Notes: a model not told the origin generated them from the letters alone. A stretch of 46,133 nt of DNA from an uncultured Propionibacteriaceae bacterium (GCA_945911015.1 CAMDZW010000029.1:1-46133); one strand, 5' to 3'; counted from the stretch's first letter, positions 26,264-35,080 are shown. A program made the numbers and translations.

Positions 26264-26295
26264 GGCCCACGACTTCGGGCCCACGACTTCGGGCC
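26264..26295 (-). repeat. two tandem 14-bp repeats at the 3' end of the membrane protein gene
   Basis: GGCCCACGACTTCG occurs at 26264-26277 and again at 26278-26291, followed by GGCC that ends at the stop codon of the membrane protein gene (26295-26297). Each copy can fold as GGCCC/GGGCC around an eight-base loop with the next copy. This may be a duplicated terminator hairpin. Confidence 0.6.
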
Positions 26296-27602
26296 TAGGG
26301 GGAGAACAGCAGGAGCAGGCCGGCAATGGTGTAGAAGACCATCACCGCCAGCATCGGAACCTGTCCCCGCACCGCACGGTCGGAGCGCAGGATCGCCAGG
26401 GACCGTTCATGGGCGGCGACGATGCCGATCACATGGCCGCCCACGATGGCCACCGCCTGCATGATGGCGATCGGCATCGGATTCATCACCAAGAAGGTGT
26501 TGACGCCGAACTCGGCCGTGCCCAACAGGTTCCAGCCGAGCCCGAGGGGGTCGGAGAGGTTGATGAAGGTGCGTTGCCCCTCGATGAGCAGCAGCGTCAG
26601 GTAGTGGGCGATCGCATAACCGACCAGGATCGGCACCACCGACGGGGCCATCAGCCGGGGGAGCGCCCTGACCGACACTCCGCGGCGGGAGAACGGCTTC
26701 ATCGCCACACAGGCCAGCGCAAAGGTGGCGAGCACGATCGCAGCCATCACCAACAGACCGCCCGTACCCCAGACCTCGTACGGCACCGGAGAGTCCTGGA
26801 TCCGCCTCACCCACCATGAGGTGTTGGCGAAACTGTCGAAGGCGGTCGAGCCGAGCAGCACGCACACCACAGCGGTCGTGCCCGGTGGTGGCTTCCAGGT
26901 CGCCAGGGCCCGCAGCGGGTTCATCAGCTGGATCACGCCGTCGCGGGCGACCTGGACCGGGGCGCCGGAGGCCACCGTTGTCGCGTACGCCTCGAACGGA
27001 TCGGCAGCCCCGATCCAGCGGTTGCCGAACAGCACCGCCCCCAGAACGCAGACCACGAACCAGACGGCGACATACAGCTGCATCACGGCCAGGGTGGTCC
27101 GGCCCGGCTGGACCAGTTCGAGGAAGGCGAAGAGCAACAGGCCCAGGGCCGCAGGCCACACCCCGACCGATTTCGGCAAGGTGAACAGCCCCTCTTCCGG
27201 CTTCGTCCGCAACAGGGCAGACAGGCCGCGGTGGATCGTCCGCAGAGGGTTGACCGCAGCCCAGACCGGACCGAACAACGCCGACAACGGCACCAGCCCG
27301 ACCCACACGACGGCAAAGACGAAACCAAAGACCGGGTTGGTCAGCCGCTCCTCGCCGGCCACCAGGGCCAGCGCCGCGAGCAGATACAGCGCGAGCACCA
27401 CGATCCGCACCAGCCAGGTGATGGGGGCCGGCATCCGGAACAGACGCTTTCCCTTCCGCTCGGCATACCGCCGGTCCGGCCAGCCGAAGAACATCAGGAC
27501 GAAGGACACCAACAGTGCAACGGTCGCGCCCACCACGACGTACTCGAAAGGAAGGGGAAGATCCTGTCGTGATGCAATCCCGTGCATCGGGACGAGCGTC
27601 AT
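26295..27602 (-). CDS. polytopic membrane protein of unknown function
   Basis: A 435-aa protein with about ten to eleven hydrophobic helices, spread over the whole length after a short N-terminus. Typical segments are VVGATVALLVSFVLMFFGWP, VFGFVFAVVWVGLVPLSALF and ALGLLLFAFLELVQ. Conserved-looking polar stretches are NPLRTIHRG, GNRWIGAADPFEAY and QGQRTFINLSDPLGLGWN-type residues near the C-terminus. I recall similar actinobacterial proteins labelled fenitrothion hydrolase in databases, but no hydrolase motif is visible and I do not adopt that name. The start was set at the first ATG, with AGGTGAGG just upstream. It is divergent from the acyltransferase gene, with 95 bp between the starts. Confidence 0.65.
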   Translation of the reverse strand: MTLVPMHGIASRQDLPLPFEYVVVGATVALLVSFVLMFFGWPDRRYAERKGKRLFRMPAPITWLVRIVVLALYLLAALALVAGEERLTNPVFGFVFAVVWVGLVPLSALFGPVWAAVNPLRTIHRGLSALLRTKPEEGLFTLPKSVGVWPAALGLLLFAFLELVQPGRTTLAVMQLYVAVWFVVCVLGAVLFGNRWIGAADPFEAYATTVASGAPVQVARDGVIQLMNPLRALATWKPPPGTTAVVCVLLGSTAFDSFANTSWWVRRIQDSPVPYEVWGTGGLLVMAAIVLATFALACVAMKPFSRRGVSVRALPRLMAPSVVPILVGYAIAHYLTLLLIEGQRTFINLSDPLGLGWNLLGTAEFGVNTFLVMNPMPIAIMQAVAIVGGHVIGIVAAHERSLAILRSDRAVRGQVPMLAVMVFYTIAGLLLLFSP

Positions 27603-27697
27603 GCCTCACCTGCTTGTCTGCGCCGTTCGGTGGGGGAGGATCCCCACAGTGGTCTACGAACCGGGACCGGTGGAGGTTCCCCGGATACGGTGGTGCC

Positions 27698-29107
27698 ATG
27701 GAACCGTTGACCCGTGCCGAGGTCGCCCTGCTCGGACTTGACAGTCCTCGGCACCCCGCCCAGGTCGGACAGGTCCATCTGCTTGACCCCGGAGACGACT
27801 TCGACCACCTCCAGCTCCTGGACCTGGTACGGGACCAGCTGGCGTTCGTGCCCCGGTTCCGGCAGCGGATTCGGCCCGGCGGCCTGTCGCCGGTGTGGGT
27901 CGACGATGCCCGCTTCGACCTCGACTTCCACGTCCGCCGCTCCGCGCTGCCCGGGCCCGGGACGATGCAACAGCTGAATGAGCTGTGCGACCGGATCATG
28001 TCCCAGCAGCTGGACCGCAACCGTCCGCTGTGGGAGCTGCACCTGGTGGAGGGCCTGGCCGAGGGCCGGATGGCCCTGGTCACCAAGACCCATCTGGCCC
28101 TGGTCGACGGCCAGGACGGACTCGATCTGGGCCAGCTCCTGCTGGAGGATGAGCCGCATCGGCCCGGCCCGACCCCCGGATGGTCACCGGCGCCCGAACC
28201 GAGCCCGCTCGACCTGTTGATCGGGTCAGCAGCGGCCCGGCTCAACCGACCGGCGATGGTCGTCGAGGATCTGCAGCGAGGTGTCGCCTCGGCCCTGGGG
28301 ACCGCGGTGGCGATCGGTGAGGCCACCGGTGCTGCGGGCGCGGTGATCGGTGACCTGGCCTCGGCGGCATTGACCCGGGCCCCGCAGGCCAGGGAGTCCC
28401 TGTTGGTCGGCAGCGCCGGTCGGCAGCGACGTCATGCCCTCGTCCAGACCGGCCTGGCTGATCTGGATCGGGTTCGTGAGGTGACCGGTCACACCCTCCA
28501 CGACGTGATCCTGGCGGTGGTCGCCGGTGGGCTGGCGGACTGGCTGCACGCCCATCGGTCCCAGACCGGGACCGTCCAGGCCCTGGTGCCGATGGCAGTG
28601 GTCGACGACGGCGCCGAACCGTCGGCCCTCGGCTGTGGGGTGACCGCCCAGGTCAGTGCCCTCCCGGTGGCCCAGATGGAACCCCTGGACCGGGTGGCCG
28701 CCATCGCGACCAGTACCACCGCTCACCGCGACACCGGCCGGTCGGTGCCTGCACTGTCGCTGACCGAGCTCGCCGGTTTCGCCCCGGCCACCCTCCACGC
28801 CCTGGGAATGCGGGTCGGTCAGGACGCGGTCGGCCGACACTACGACCTGCTCCTCACTCATGCACCGGGGCCACGCCGTCGACACCACCTGGGCACGGCG
28901 AGCGTGGTCGGCACCGGTCCGTTGGTCTCCCTGCCACCGGGCCATTTGCTCGGGGTCGGCGTGACCACGTACGACCGGACGGTCACCTTTGGTCTCACTG
29001 TCGACCGTGACGCCATCGATGACCTCGACCTGCTGGCCAGCAGCGTGGCTGATGCCGCCTCCGCACTCGTGTCCGCCGCCACCGATCACCACAAGGATGT
29101 CCGATGA
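27698..29107 (+). CDS. WS/DGAT-like O-acyltransferase with variant active-site motif
   Basis: A 469-aa protein of the wax ester synthase/diacylglycerol acyltransferase family. N-terminal family features are LTRAEVALLGLDSP, FVPRFRQRI, WVDDARFDLDFHVRR and DRNRPLWELHLVEGLAEGRM. The canonical HHxxxDG motif reads HLALVDG (132-138), so the second, usually catalytic, histidine is leucine. The C-terminal half holds AVVAGGLADWLHAH and a short PHALG-like helix region, and the NISNVPGP-type motif is weak (LLTHAPGPRRRHH). Members esterify acyl-CoA onto alcohols or diglycerides. With the altered motif, the activity or acceptor may differ. The start was chosen from the family N-terminus. It overlaps the next gene by four bases. 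Confidence 0.8.
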   Translation: MEPLTRAEVALLGLDSPRHPAQVGQVHLLDPGDDFDHLQLLDLVRDQLAFVPRFRQRIRPGGLSPVWVDDARFDLDFHVRRSALPGPGTMQQLNELCDRIMSQQLDRNRPLWELHLVEGLAEGRMALVTKTHLALVDGQDGLDLGQLLLEDEPHRPGPTPGWSPAPEPSPLDLLIGSAAARLNRPAMVVEDLQRGVASALGTAVAIGEATGAAGAVIGDLASAALTRAPQARESLLVGSAGRQRRHALVQTGLADLDRVREVTGHTLHDVILAVVAGGLADWLHAHRSQTGTVQALVPMAVVDDGAEPSALGCGVTAQVSALPVAQMEPLDRVAAIATSTTAHRDTGRSVPALSLTELAGFAPATLHALGMRVGQDAVGRHYDLLLTHAPGPRRRHHLGTASVVGTGPLVSLPPGHLLGVGVTTYDRTVTFGLTVDRDAIDDLDLLASSVADAASALVSAATDHHKDVR

Positions 29108-29607
29108 CCGATTCCGATGCCGTGTTCGTCCCCCTCACCCTGACCCAGTGGCGCCGTCTGGTCGCCGACGGGGCATTGCCCGGGCCCTTGATGGCGTACG
29201 GGGTGACGCCCGGGCTGCGGGCCTGGGGTGAGTTCGGGCCCGATGAGGAGGAGGACGCACGCTTCGCCGCCCAGTCGGTCGCTGGGGTCGCTGCACTCAC
29301 CCTGGACACCCCACCGGAGGAGCCACGGATCGTCCTTGCCGTTGGTGCCGAGGCGGATGTGGCCAGCACCAACGTCTCGTTCCGGGCCACCGCCGGATCG
29401 AGTCTGGGGGAGGGAACCGTGGCCCTGCTGGGGCTGCGGCAGGTCCAGGCGGTCTTTGCCGATGAGCCGGGGGTACCCGTGGCGTCGGCACGGGTCGCAG
29501 CCCGAAGCCGTACGGTCGAACAAGCCTGGGACGACCCGGTTGTTGCGGCGTTCTCCGAGGACCATGACTTGGGCTGGTTCGTGGTCAGTGAGGCCCGCGA
29601 CTGGTGA
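29104..29607 (+). CDS. DUF6912-like conserved actinobacterial protein
   Basis: A 167-aa cytosolic protein. It resembles a family I recall as DUF6912: VFVPLTLTQWRRLVADGALP at the start, then AYGVTPGLRAWGEFGPDEEE and EDARFAAQSVAGVAAL. Its function is unknown. Its ATGA overlaps the WS/DGAT-like gene stop, so translation is coupled. The Ku gene begins 31 bases after its stop, so acyltransferase, this protein and Ku may be one transcript. No enzymatic motif is visible. Confidence 0.6.
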   Translation: MTDSDAVFVPLTLTQWRRLVADGALPGPLMAYGVTPGLRAWGEFGPDEEEDARFAAQSVAGVAALTLDTPPEEPRIVLAVGAEADVASTNVSFRATAGSSLGEGTVALLGLRQVQAVFADEPGVPVASARVAARSRTVEQAWDDPVVAAFSEDHDLGWFVVSEARDW

Positions 29608-29638
29608 GCCGGGACCGGTGCCGTGGCAGACTTGCCGC

Positions 29639-30472
29639 ATGGCACCACGGTCAATCTGGAAGGGGGCCATCTCCTTCGGGTTGGTGACAATCCCGGTCAA
29701 ACTGTTCACCGCCACCGAGGAGAAGGACCTCCGGTTCCGTCAGGTACACGCTGCCGACGAGGGACGGATCAAGTACAAGCGCGTCTGTGAGGTCTGCGGC
29801 GAGGAGGTCAGTTTCGGCGAGATCGCCAAGGGATATGAGTTGCCCGACGGACGGATGGTGATCCTCGACGGTGAGGACTTCGAGCAGATCCCCCTGCCGA
29901 CCACGAAGGCCGTTGAGGTCGTCAAGTTCGTGCCGGCCGAGCAGATCGATCCGACCTACTTCGCCAAGACCTACTTCCTGGGCGCGGACGGGCCCGGGAC
30001 GAAGCCGTACGTGTTGCTGCGCGACGCCTTGGAGAAGACGGGGCAGTGGGCCCTGGTGAAGGTGGCATTGCGCCAGAAGGAAGCCCTCGCCGTGATCCGG
30101 CCGGTGGACGGCGTGTTGCGGATGCACACCATGTTGTGGCCCGACGAGGTCCGCAACGGTGAGTTCGCCACACCGCCGGCCGAGGTGACGGTCTCCGAGG
30201 CCGAGGTCACCATGGCAACCAGCTTCATCGACGCCCTGGCCGGTGACTTCGAGCCGGAGAACTATTCCGATGCCTACCGGGCGGCGCTGGAAAAGGTGAT
30301 CGAAGCGAAGCTGTCCGGTATGCCGGTTGCCGAGGAGGCCACCGACGAACGGTCCCAGGCCGAGGTGGTGGACCTGGTTGCCGCACTGCGCGCCTCGGTC
30401 GAGGCCGCCAAACAACGACGCGCCAGCAAGGCCGAGGACGACAGCGAGGATTCAGCCAGCAAAGCTGGTTGA
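29639..30472 (+). CDS. ku: non-homologous end joining protein Ku
   Basis: A 277-aa bacterial Ku. It begins MAPRSIWKGAISFGLVTIPV, continues with the VKLFTATEEKDLRFRQVH core and has a zinc-knuckle-like CEVCGEE stretch (about residues 51-58). The bridge region includes GYELPDGRMVILDGEDFEQI and the ring-forming strand LLRDALEKTGQWALVKVALR. The C-terminal tail is lysine- and alanine-rich. Ku homodimers encircle DNA ends and recruit LigD; no ligD is in the window. The ATG at 29639 gives the family N-terminus, and the longer open frame upstream overlaps the previous gene. A perfect 17-bp stem ends the transcript at 30505-30548. Confidence 0.96.
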   Translation: MAPRSIWKGAISFGLVTIPVKLFTATEEKDLRFRQVHAADEGRIKYKRVCEVCGEEVSFGEIAKGYELPDGRMVILDGEDFEQIPLPTTKAVEVVKFVPAEQIDPTYFAKTYFLGADGPGTKPYVLLRDALEKTGQWALVKVALRQKEALAVIRPVDGVLRMHTMLWPDEVRNGEFATPPAEVTVSEAEVTMATSFIDALAGDFEPENYSDAYRAALEKVIEAKLSGMPVAEEATDERSQAEVVDLVAALRASVEAAKQRRASKAEDDSEDSASKAG

Positions 30473-30504
30473 CGCCGCGACGAGTCATCACCGCCTCGAC
30501 CACG

Positions 30505-30548
30505 CAGTTCAGCCCCACCACCTCGTACGAAGTGGTGGGGCTGAACTG
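30505..30548. terminator. strong bidirectional terminator between ku and the adhesin gene
   Basis: CAGTTCAGCCCCACCAC (30505-30521) is perfectly complementary to the sequence at 30532-30548. The loop is ten bases and contains the palindrome CGTACG. A short TTGT follows on the plus strand. It separates the convergent ku and surface-protein genes. Confidence 0.88.
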
Positions 30549-30560
30549 TTGTGCGGTCGG

Positions 30561-33500
30561 TCAGGCCCGGCGGCGGCTCGCCAGGAGCACACCGGCCCCG
30601 GCCACGAGCAGCAGGATCCCTGCGCCGATGACCCCAGCGCCGACAGGGGTGCCGGTGTCGGCCAGATCCCCGTCCTCAGGAGCCGGTGGCTCCGGCGTGG
30701 GGTCGGGCAGGATGAACCCGAAGTCGAGCGTCAGGTCCGCATCGCCGTCATGGTTGAGCCCTTCGCTGGAAGCCTCCCAGGTCGAGGAGTCGCCACCACG
30801 GTCGCCCTGGCCCTCAAGGGTGGGCAGGTATCCCTTGAGCGCGTCGCGGGATGCGTCGCGGTCAATGGAGACCGTGTCCTTCTGGCCCGGCTTGAGGACG
30901 GGCAGATCACAGAAGATGTAGTTTCCGGATCCGTCCGTGGTCACCGGGGTGACCGGGTTGCCGTAGACGTCGGTGACCGGCTTGCCGTCGGGACCGACGA
31001 TCGTCAGCACGACACCCTCGATGCCCGGCTCACCGGGATCCTGTCGACCGTTCTTGTTCTGGTCGATCCAGACCCGGTCACCCACACACACCGAGGCCAG
31101 GACCACACCGGCATCCCACGTCGGGTCGATGCCCTCGGTGGCGGTGACGGTGCCGTGCTCGTAGTCCGAGCCCGGGACCAGAGCAGCCGAGTCGCTGTCC
31201 AGGGTGAACACCTCAGTGGTGCCGACCTGGAGTTCGGTGCCGGCGACCGGTTCGTGGATGGCGTCGGAGTCGTTGCCGTCCTCGCTGCCCACCTTGGTCT
31301 CGGTGAAGGTGTACTTCGCCGACGGCTTCTCGGTCAGGGTGAACCGGATCTGGTAGTCACCGGCGGGCAGCTCGTCGAACAGGTATCGACCGTGCTCATC
31401 GGTGACGGTCACGGCGAGGACATTGCCCTCGCTGTCGAGCAGCTCGACCGTGACGCCGGGCAGCACCTCGTCATCGTCCTGGATGCCGTTGCGGTTGGCG
31501 TCGATCCAGGTGTAGTCACCGATGGCGTAGCTCTTGAGCACCACCCCGGCATCCCAGGTCGGATCGATGCCCTTGACGGCACGGACATCGCCGTGCTCGT
31601 AGTCAGCACCGTCGACCAGCTGCTCGTTGTCGGGGCCGAGGTGGATCACACCGGTCCGACCATCCTGCGGATCTGCATCCGAGTCGATGGTCACATCGTC
31701 ACCGCTGAGGTTGTCGGTGAAGGTGTAGATCTTGGCCTGGTCCGGGCTCAGCGTGAACTGAACGACATAGTCTCCCTCGGGCAGCAGGTCGAACAGGTAG
31801 AACCCGAACTCGTCGGTCTCGGTCGAAGCGAGCACATTGCCGAACTCGTCGAGCAGGTCGACCTGGACGCCGGGCAGGACCTCGTCATCATCCTGGATGC
31901 CGTTGTTGTTGGCATCGATCCAGGTGAAGTCGCCGATGGCGTACAGCGGTGTCGGATCATTGAAGATCGTCACCGGAGCCGACGAGCCGTACTCACCGAC
32001 TGGCACCTCGCCGTCGGGCAGCTCCGGAACGACGATTCCGACCTCGGATTCACCGTCAAGGACCATGAGCTGGCCGTTGACCACGAAGGCATCAGTCACC
32101 TCGAAGCCGTTCGGTCCGGTGATGGTGAAGCGTGCGTCGCGATCGGTGATGGTCAGGTCAGGGCGCAACGAGTCGATCTTCTGGATCAACAGCGGATAGC
32201 CATTGGTGACGGTGACCACAGCCTGGGTGGCGCCGATCTTGTTCACGATCGGTGCGTCAACCAGGTATGCGTAGCTGCCGTCCTGGTCAGGCACCAGCTG
32301 AACCTTGAAGTTCAGGAACGGCTGGTTGTGGCCCAGCTGAGTCCCCGGCTTCTGGGAGATGACGACGGTTCCGTTGTCCAGATCGAGCGTGGCGGTCAGG
32401 TTGCCATCGAGGTCCTGTTGGGTCTTGTTCTCATCGATGTTGCCCGACTCCAGGTTCTGGTCGGACACGAAGCCGAGCAGCTTGGTGCCGTCAGGGAGGT
32501 CGTCGACGATGTCCAGGATCGAGAAGTTGTGGAAGTCACCATGCGGGAACAGCTGCACCCGGTAGATGAATTCGGTCTGCTCCGGATTGCCGTCCTCGTC
32601 ATGCTCGACGCGCAGGTTCTGGGTCCAGTCGCGTTCGCCGGGGCGGTACACGTACTTCTGGACTTCGAGCTCGGTGCCGTACGAGGTGGCCGAGCCGGTG
32701 GCGTCACCGACCCAAGTCCAGTCGTTGCGGATGCCGCCTTCGACATAGGCGTGGTTGTCGAGGTTGATGGTCATCTTGCCGTCAATCACATGCGTGAGCA
32801 GTGTGACGGTGACCTTCAGGGCACCATCCAGGACAGTGTCGCTGGGAAGACCAGCGAAGTCGTCGGCCGGGACCAGGACCAGAAGGGCGTTGCCGTCGGC
32901 ATCCTGTTCCAGGCTGAGCTCGAAGTCGTCCTTGGCGAGAGACTGGCCGTTGTAGGTGCCGCTGACCTCGATGGCGTCGAGGTCGCTGAGGTCGAAGACA
33001 TCGGTGTTGACGACGTCAACGATCCGCGACTGGCGCAGATCCTCGATCGCGCCGTGCTTCAGGTCGAAGGTGTACGGCACCGGGTACTGCTGGCCGACCT
33101 CCATCCGAGGCAGATCCTGCCCGACCGACCTCTCGAACTGGCCCGAGTCCTCGATTTCGGTGGAGTCCGGCTGCGGCACCACGAAGAAGTGGTCGGTCGA
33201 CTTGCGCTCGTGGGTGCCGTTCCACGGGCCGTTCTCACTGGGGCCGCGGTAGAAGAACTGTGCGACGTTGGTCAGCTTGTACTTGGCGTACTGCTGCGGG
33301 TTGGTCCATTCGGTGTGCCCGTCGATGTCGACGATCTGGGCCGGAACGGTGATCTCCCAGGTCTGGGTGGTGTCCTTGCCCACGTTGACCAGCAGGACGT
33401 CCTTGCCGTTCTCGGTGACCCACATGTAGCGCCCGACATTGGCGTCACCGAAGAACTCCTCCACGGAGACGCCGCGCGCGGCCTCGCGGAAACGGCGTTC

Positions 33501-33695
33501 GGTCTCTCCGTTCACGGTGGCGGAAAGTCCGTCCTTGCTGAGCTGGATGCCGGTCTGGTCCCCGATGTCACGGATCACGACATTGTCGGTCAGCGCATAG
33601 CGACCGTTGTACTCGGTGGCGTAATCGGCGAAGACGGTGAGGTCGGCCTTCAGGGTGTAGGTGAGGTCGACCGGATCCTTCAGGGTGAGCTCGTC
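30561..33695 (-). CDS. sortase-anchored surface adhesin, C-terminal part (frameshifted from the N-terminal part)
   Basis: About 1044 aa, read in the frame downstream of the break at 33693-33697. Its own first possible start codon is the GTG at 33578, well inside the protein, so it is not an independent gene start. The middle region has beta-rich repeats typical of surface glycoproteins. Two Cna-B/SdrD-type modules begin IGDFTWIDANNNGIQDDDE and IGDYTWIDANRNGIQDDDE. A third, WIDQNKNGRQDPGE, follows; the D-x-N-x-N-G-x-Q-D motifs suggest calcium binding. The C-terminus shows a DPTPEPPAPEDG spacer, the sorting motif LADTG (the LAXTG form used by class E sortases), a hydrophobic helix and SRRRA. 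The whole molecule would be about 1.4 kresidues, exposed on the cell wall. Confidence 0.82.
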   Translation of the reverse strand, partial: DELTLKDPVDLTYTLKADLTVFADYATEYNGRYALTDNVVIRDIGDQTGIQLSKDGLSATVNGETERRFREAARGVSVEEFFGDANVGRYMWVTENGKDVLLVNVGKDTTQTWEITVPAQIVDIDGHTEWTNPQQYAKYKLTNVAQFFYRGPSENGPWNGTHERKSTDHFFVVPQPDSTEIEDSGQFERSVGQDLPRMEVGQQYPVPYTFDLKHGAIEDLRQSRIVDVVNTDVFDLSDLDAIEVSGTYNGQSLAKDDFELSLEQDADGNALLVLVPADDFAGLPSDTVLDGALKVTVTLLTHVIDGKMTINLDNHAYVEGGIRNDWTWVGDATGSATSYGTELEVQKYVYRPGERDWTQNLRVEHDEDGNPEQTEFIYRVQLFPHGDFHNFSILDIVDDLPDGTKLLGFVSDQNLESGNIDENKTQQDLDGNLTATLDLDNGTVVISQKPGTQLGHNQPFLNFKVQLVPDQDGSYAYLVDAPIVNKIGATQAVVTVTNGYPLLIQKIDSLRPDLTITDRDARFTITGPNGFEVTDAFVVNGQLMVLDGESEVGIVVPELPDGEVPVGEYGSSAPVTIFNDPTPLYAIGDFTWIDANNNGIQDDDEVLPGVQVDLLDEFGNVLASTETDEFGFYLFDLLPEGDYVVQFTLSPDQAKIYTFTDNLSGDDVTIDSDADPQDGRTGVIHLGPDNEQLVDGADYEHGDVRAVKGIDPTWDAGVVLKSYAIGDYTWIDANRNGIQDDDEVLPGVTVELLDSEGNVLAVTVTDEHGRYLFDELPAGDYQIRFTLTEKPSAKYTFTETKVGSEDGNDSDAIHEPVAGTELQVGTTEVFTLDSDSAALVPGSDYEHGTVTATEGIDPTWDAGVVLASVCVGDRVWIDQNKNGRQDPGEPGIEGVVLTIVGPDGKPVTDVYGNPVTPVTTDGSGNYIFCDLPVLKPGQKDTVSIDRDASRDALKGYLPTLEGQGDRGGDSSTWEASSEGLNHDGDADLTLDFGFILPDPTPEPPAPEDGDLADTGTPVGAGVIGAGILLLVAGAGVLLASRRRA

Positions 33696-34828
33696 ACCTC
33701 GAGGTCGGTCTCCAGCTCCTTGACCTGTTCGGAGTCAAGGGTGGAGCTCTTGCCGAAGCCCACACCGGTGTCGGGTTGTGGGTCGCCCGGACGGTGGGTG
33801 CCGACGCCGGTGGTGGTCGTGACGGGGTCGTCGCCGATGCTGGCCTCGTTGGTCAGCTCGACGCGAAGATCCACTCCGGAGGCGGGATCTGCCGCATCGG
33901 CCTGCTGCTGGAGCGAATTCTGGATCGCGGCGACCGCATCGGCGTCCTTGATGTGTGCGGTGTACGAGATCGTCAGGATCGAATCCTGCTCGAGCTCGAA
34001 GTCAGTCAGGGTGAAGGTCTGGCCATCGAGGGTGGGGGTGGGCGGGTCGATGGTCGTGGTGGTCTTGTTCAGCCCGTTCTCGTCCCAGGTGGTCAAGGTG
34101 GCGCTGAAGCTGCCCTGGTTGAAGGCGAGAAGGTCGCTGAGCGTGTCAGTGATCGTCACCTTCCGGTCCTGGTCCGAGGTGAAGGTCAGGGTGTACGGGA
34201 TGGCGACCTCGGTGATCGTCGGATCGACGCTCACCTGGCCGGTGTCCTGGTCGTAGGAGACCAAGTTGTCGAGGGTGTGCCCGCCGACCGACTTAGTGAA
34301 GCTGTTGTCCAGCCCACCGAAGAACTCGTCGCCCGGATTCTTGATGATGACGTCCTCGGAGGTGGCTTCATCATCAAGTCGCCAGGTCACCTCCTCGACA
34401 ATCGACTCCTCGCCCGGATCGTCGAAGGTGAAGGTGAAGTTGAGACCGCCTTGGTCATTGCTGGGCGGATCTTCCTTGAACACGATCGTGTACGTGTTGT
34501 CGTCACCGTGAGTGATGGACTCGATCGCGTCGTTCGCCGCTGGCACTTCGCTCGGCAGTGTGACGCCGTCGGGTGCGGTGATCGTCACCGTCTGACCCGC
34601 CGCCTCCTCGATGCGGTACTGGATCGTTGCGGTGTACTCGAGGCCCGGCTCGACGACGATGTCACCGCCGTACTGCTGGTCGCCGTAATTGATCGAGAGT
34701 GTGACTCCGTTGCTGGTCGCCGATGCTTGGGCAACTGTCGGTCTGGTGATCCCCAATAAGACCAAAGCCGTCGCCAGCACCAGAGCCACAGCTGTGGTGA
34801 AGCGACGGCTTCGCACGTTCGTTAACAC
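33680..34828 (-). CDS. sortase-anchored surface adhesin, N-terminal part with signal peptide
   Basis: 382 aa from GTG 34828. A Sec signal peptide is clear: VRSRRF, the core TTAVALVLATALVLLGI, and likely cleavage after VAQA. The mature part is beta-rich with Asp/Thr-rich strands such as VEPGLEYTATIQYRIEEAAG and VTITDTLSDLLAFNQGSFSA, resembling DUF11-like and Ig-like adhesin modules. The frame ends at TGA (33680-33682) after LEVTSSP. The same DNA in the -1 register continues seamlessly as DELTLKDPVDLTYTLKADLT, so one missing base near 33695 splits the gene. The true start is uncertain: the frame is open to a TTG at 34879 and no clear ribosome-binding site exists. The 17-residue N-terminal extension would contain a poly-G run. 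Confidence 0.78.
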   Translation of the reverse strand: MLTNVRSRRFTTAVALVLATALVLLGITRPTVAQASATSNGVTLSINYGDQQYGGDIVVEPGLEYTATIQYRIEEAAGQTVTITAPDGVTLPSEVPAANDAIESITHGDDNTYTIVFKEDPPSNDQGGLNFTFTFDDPGEESIVEEVTWRLDDEATSEDVIIKNPGDEFFGGLDNSFTKSVGGHTLDNLVSYDQDTGQVSVDPTITEVAIPYTLTFTSDQDRKVTITDTLSDLLAFNQGSFSATLTTWDENGLNKTTTTIDPPTPTLDGQTFTLTDFELEQDSILTISYTAHIKDADAVAAIQNSLQQQADAADPASGVDLRVELTNEASIGDDPVTTTTGVGTHRPGDPQPDTGVGFGKSSTLDSEQVKELETDLEVTSSP

Positions 34829-34859
34829 TGGTGCAACGCCATCTGTCGTTCTCGCGGCT

Positions 34860-34868
34860 CCCCCCCCC
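34860..34868 (-). repeat. nine-base poly-G (coding strand) near the 5' end of the adhesin gene
   Basis: Nine C on the plus strand, i.e. nine G on the coding strand, lie 32 bp upstream of the GTG start chosen here and inside the open frame starting at TTG 34879. Runs of this length slip during replication in other bacteria. Confidence 0.75.
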
Positions 34869-34931
34869 GGAACACTCAACCGCGTCGCCGATCGGGCGCA
34901 GACGTCACGCCAGGATCGGGAGTGTGATGCA

Positions 34932-34962
34932 ACCGTAACCGGTGCTCTTCATTGTGAACAAT
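34932..34962 (-). promoter_or_regulatory. possible adhesin promoter with palindrome
   Basis: On the coding strand TTGTTC (34961-34956) and TACGGT (34937-34932) are 18 bp apart and could be -35 and -10 elements. The palindrome ATTGT-GA-ACAAT (34951-34962) overlaps the -35 hexamer, as an operator would. The predicted 5' untranslated leader would contain the poly-G run. Confidence 0.4.
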
Positions 34963-35080
34963 TTAGGACGACCTTCCTTGCGGTCGGCGAGCGCCTCTGA
35001 TCCGTGTCGACGGCGTGGCAGTGGCCCCGGTGCGGGCCGGGCGTGACATCATCGCCGGAGCAACGTCCGAAAGGTGAGTC

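Noticed and set aside
30327..34256. 1309-codon open frame on the plus strand
   Set aside because: Antisense to the adhesin, whose signal peptide, repeats and sorting signal are clear. The long frame is expected from GC-rich third positions.
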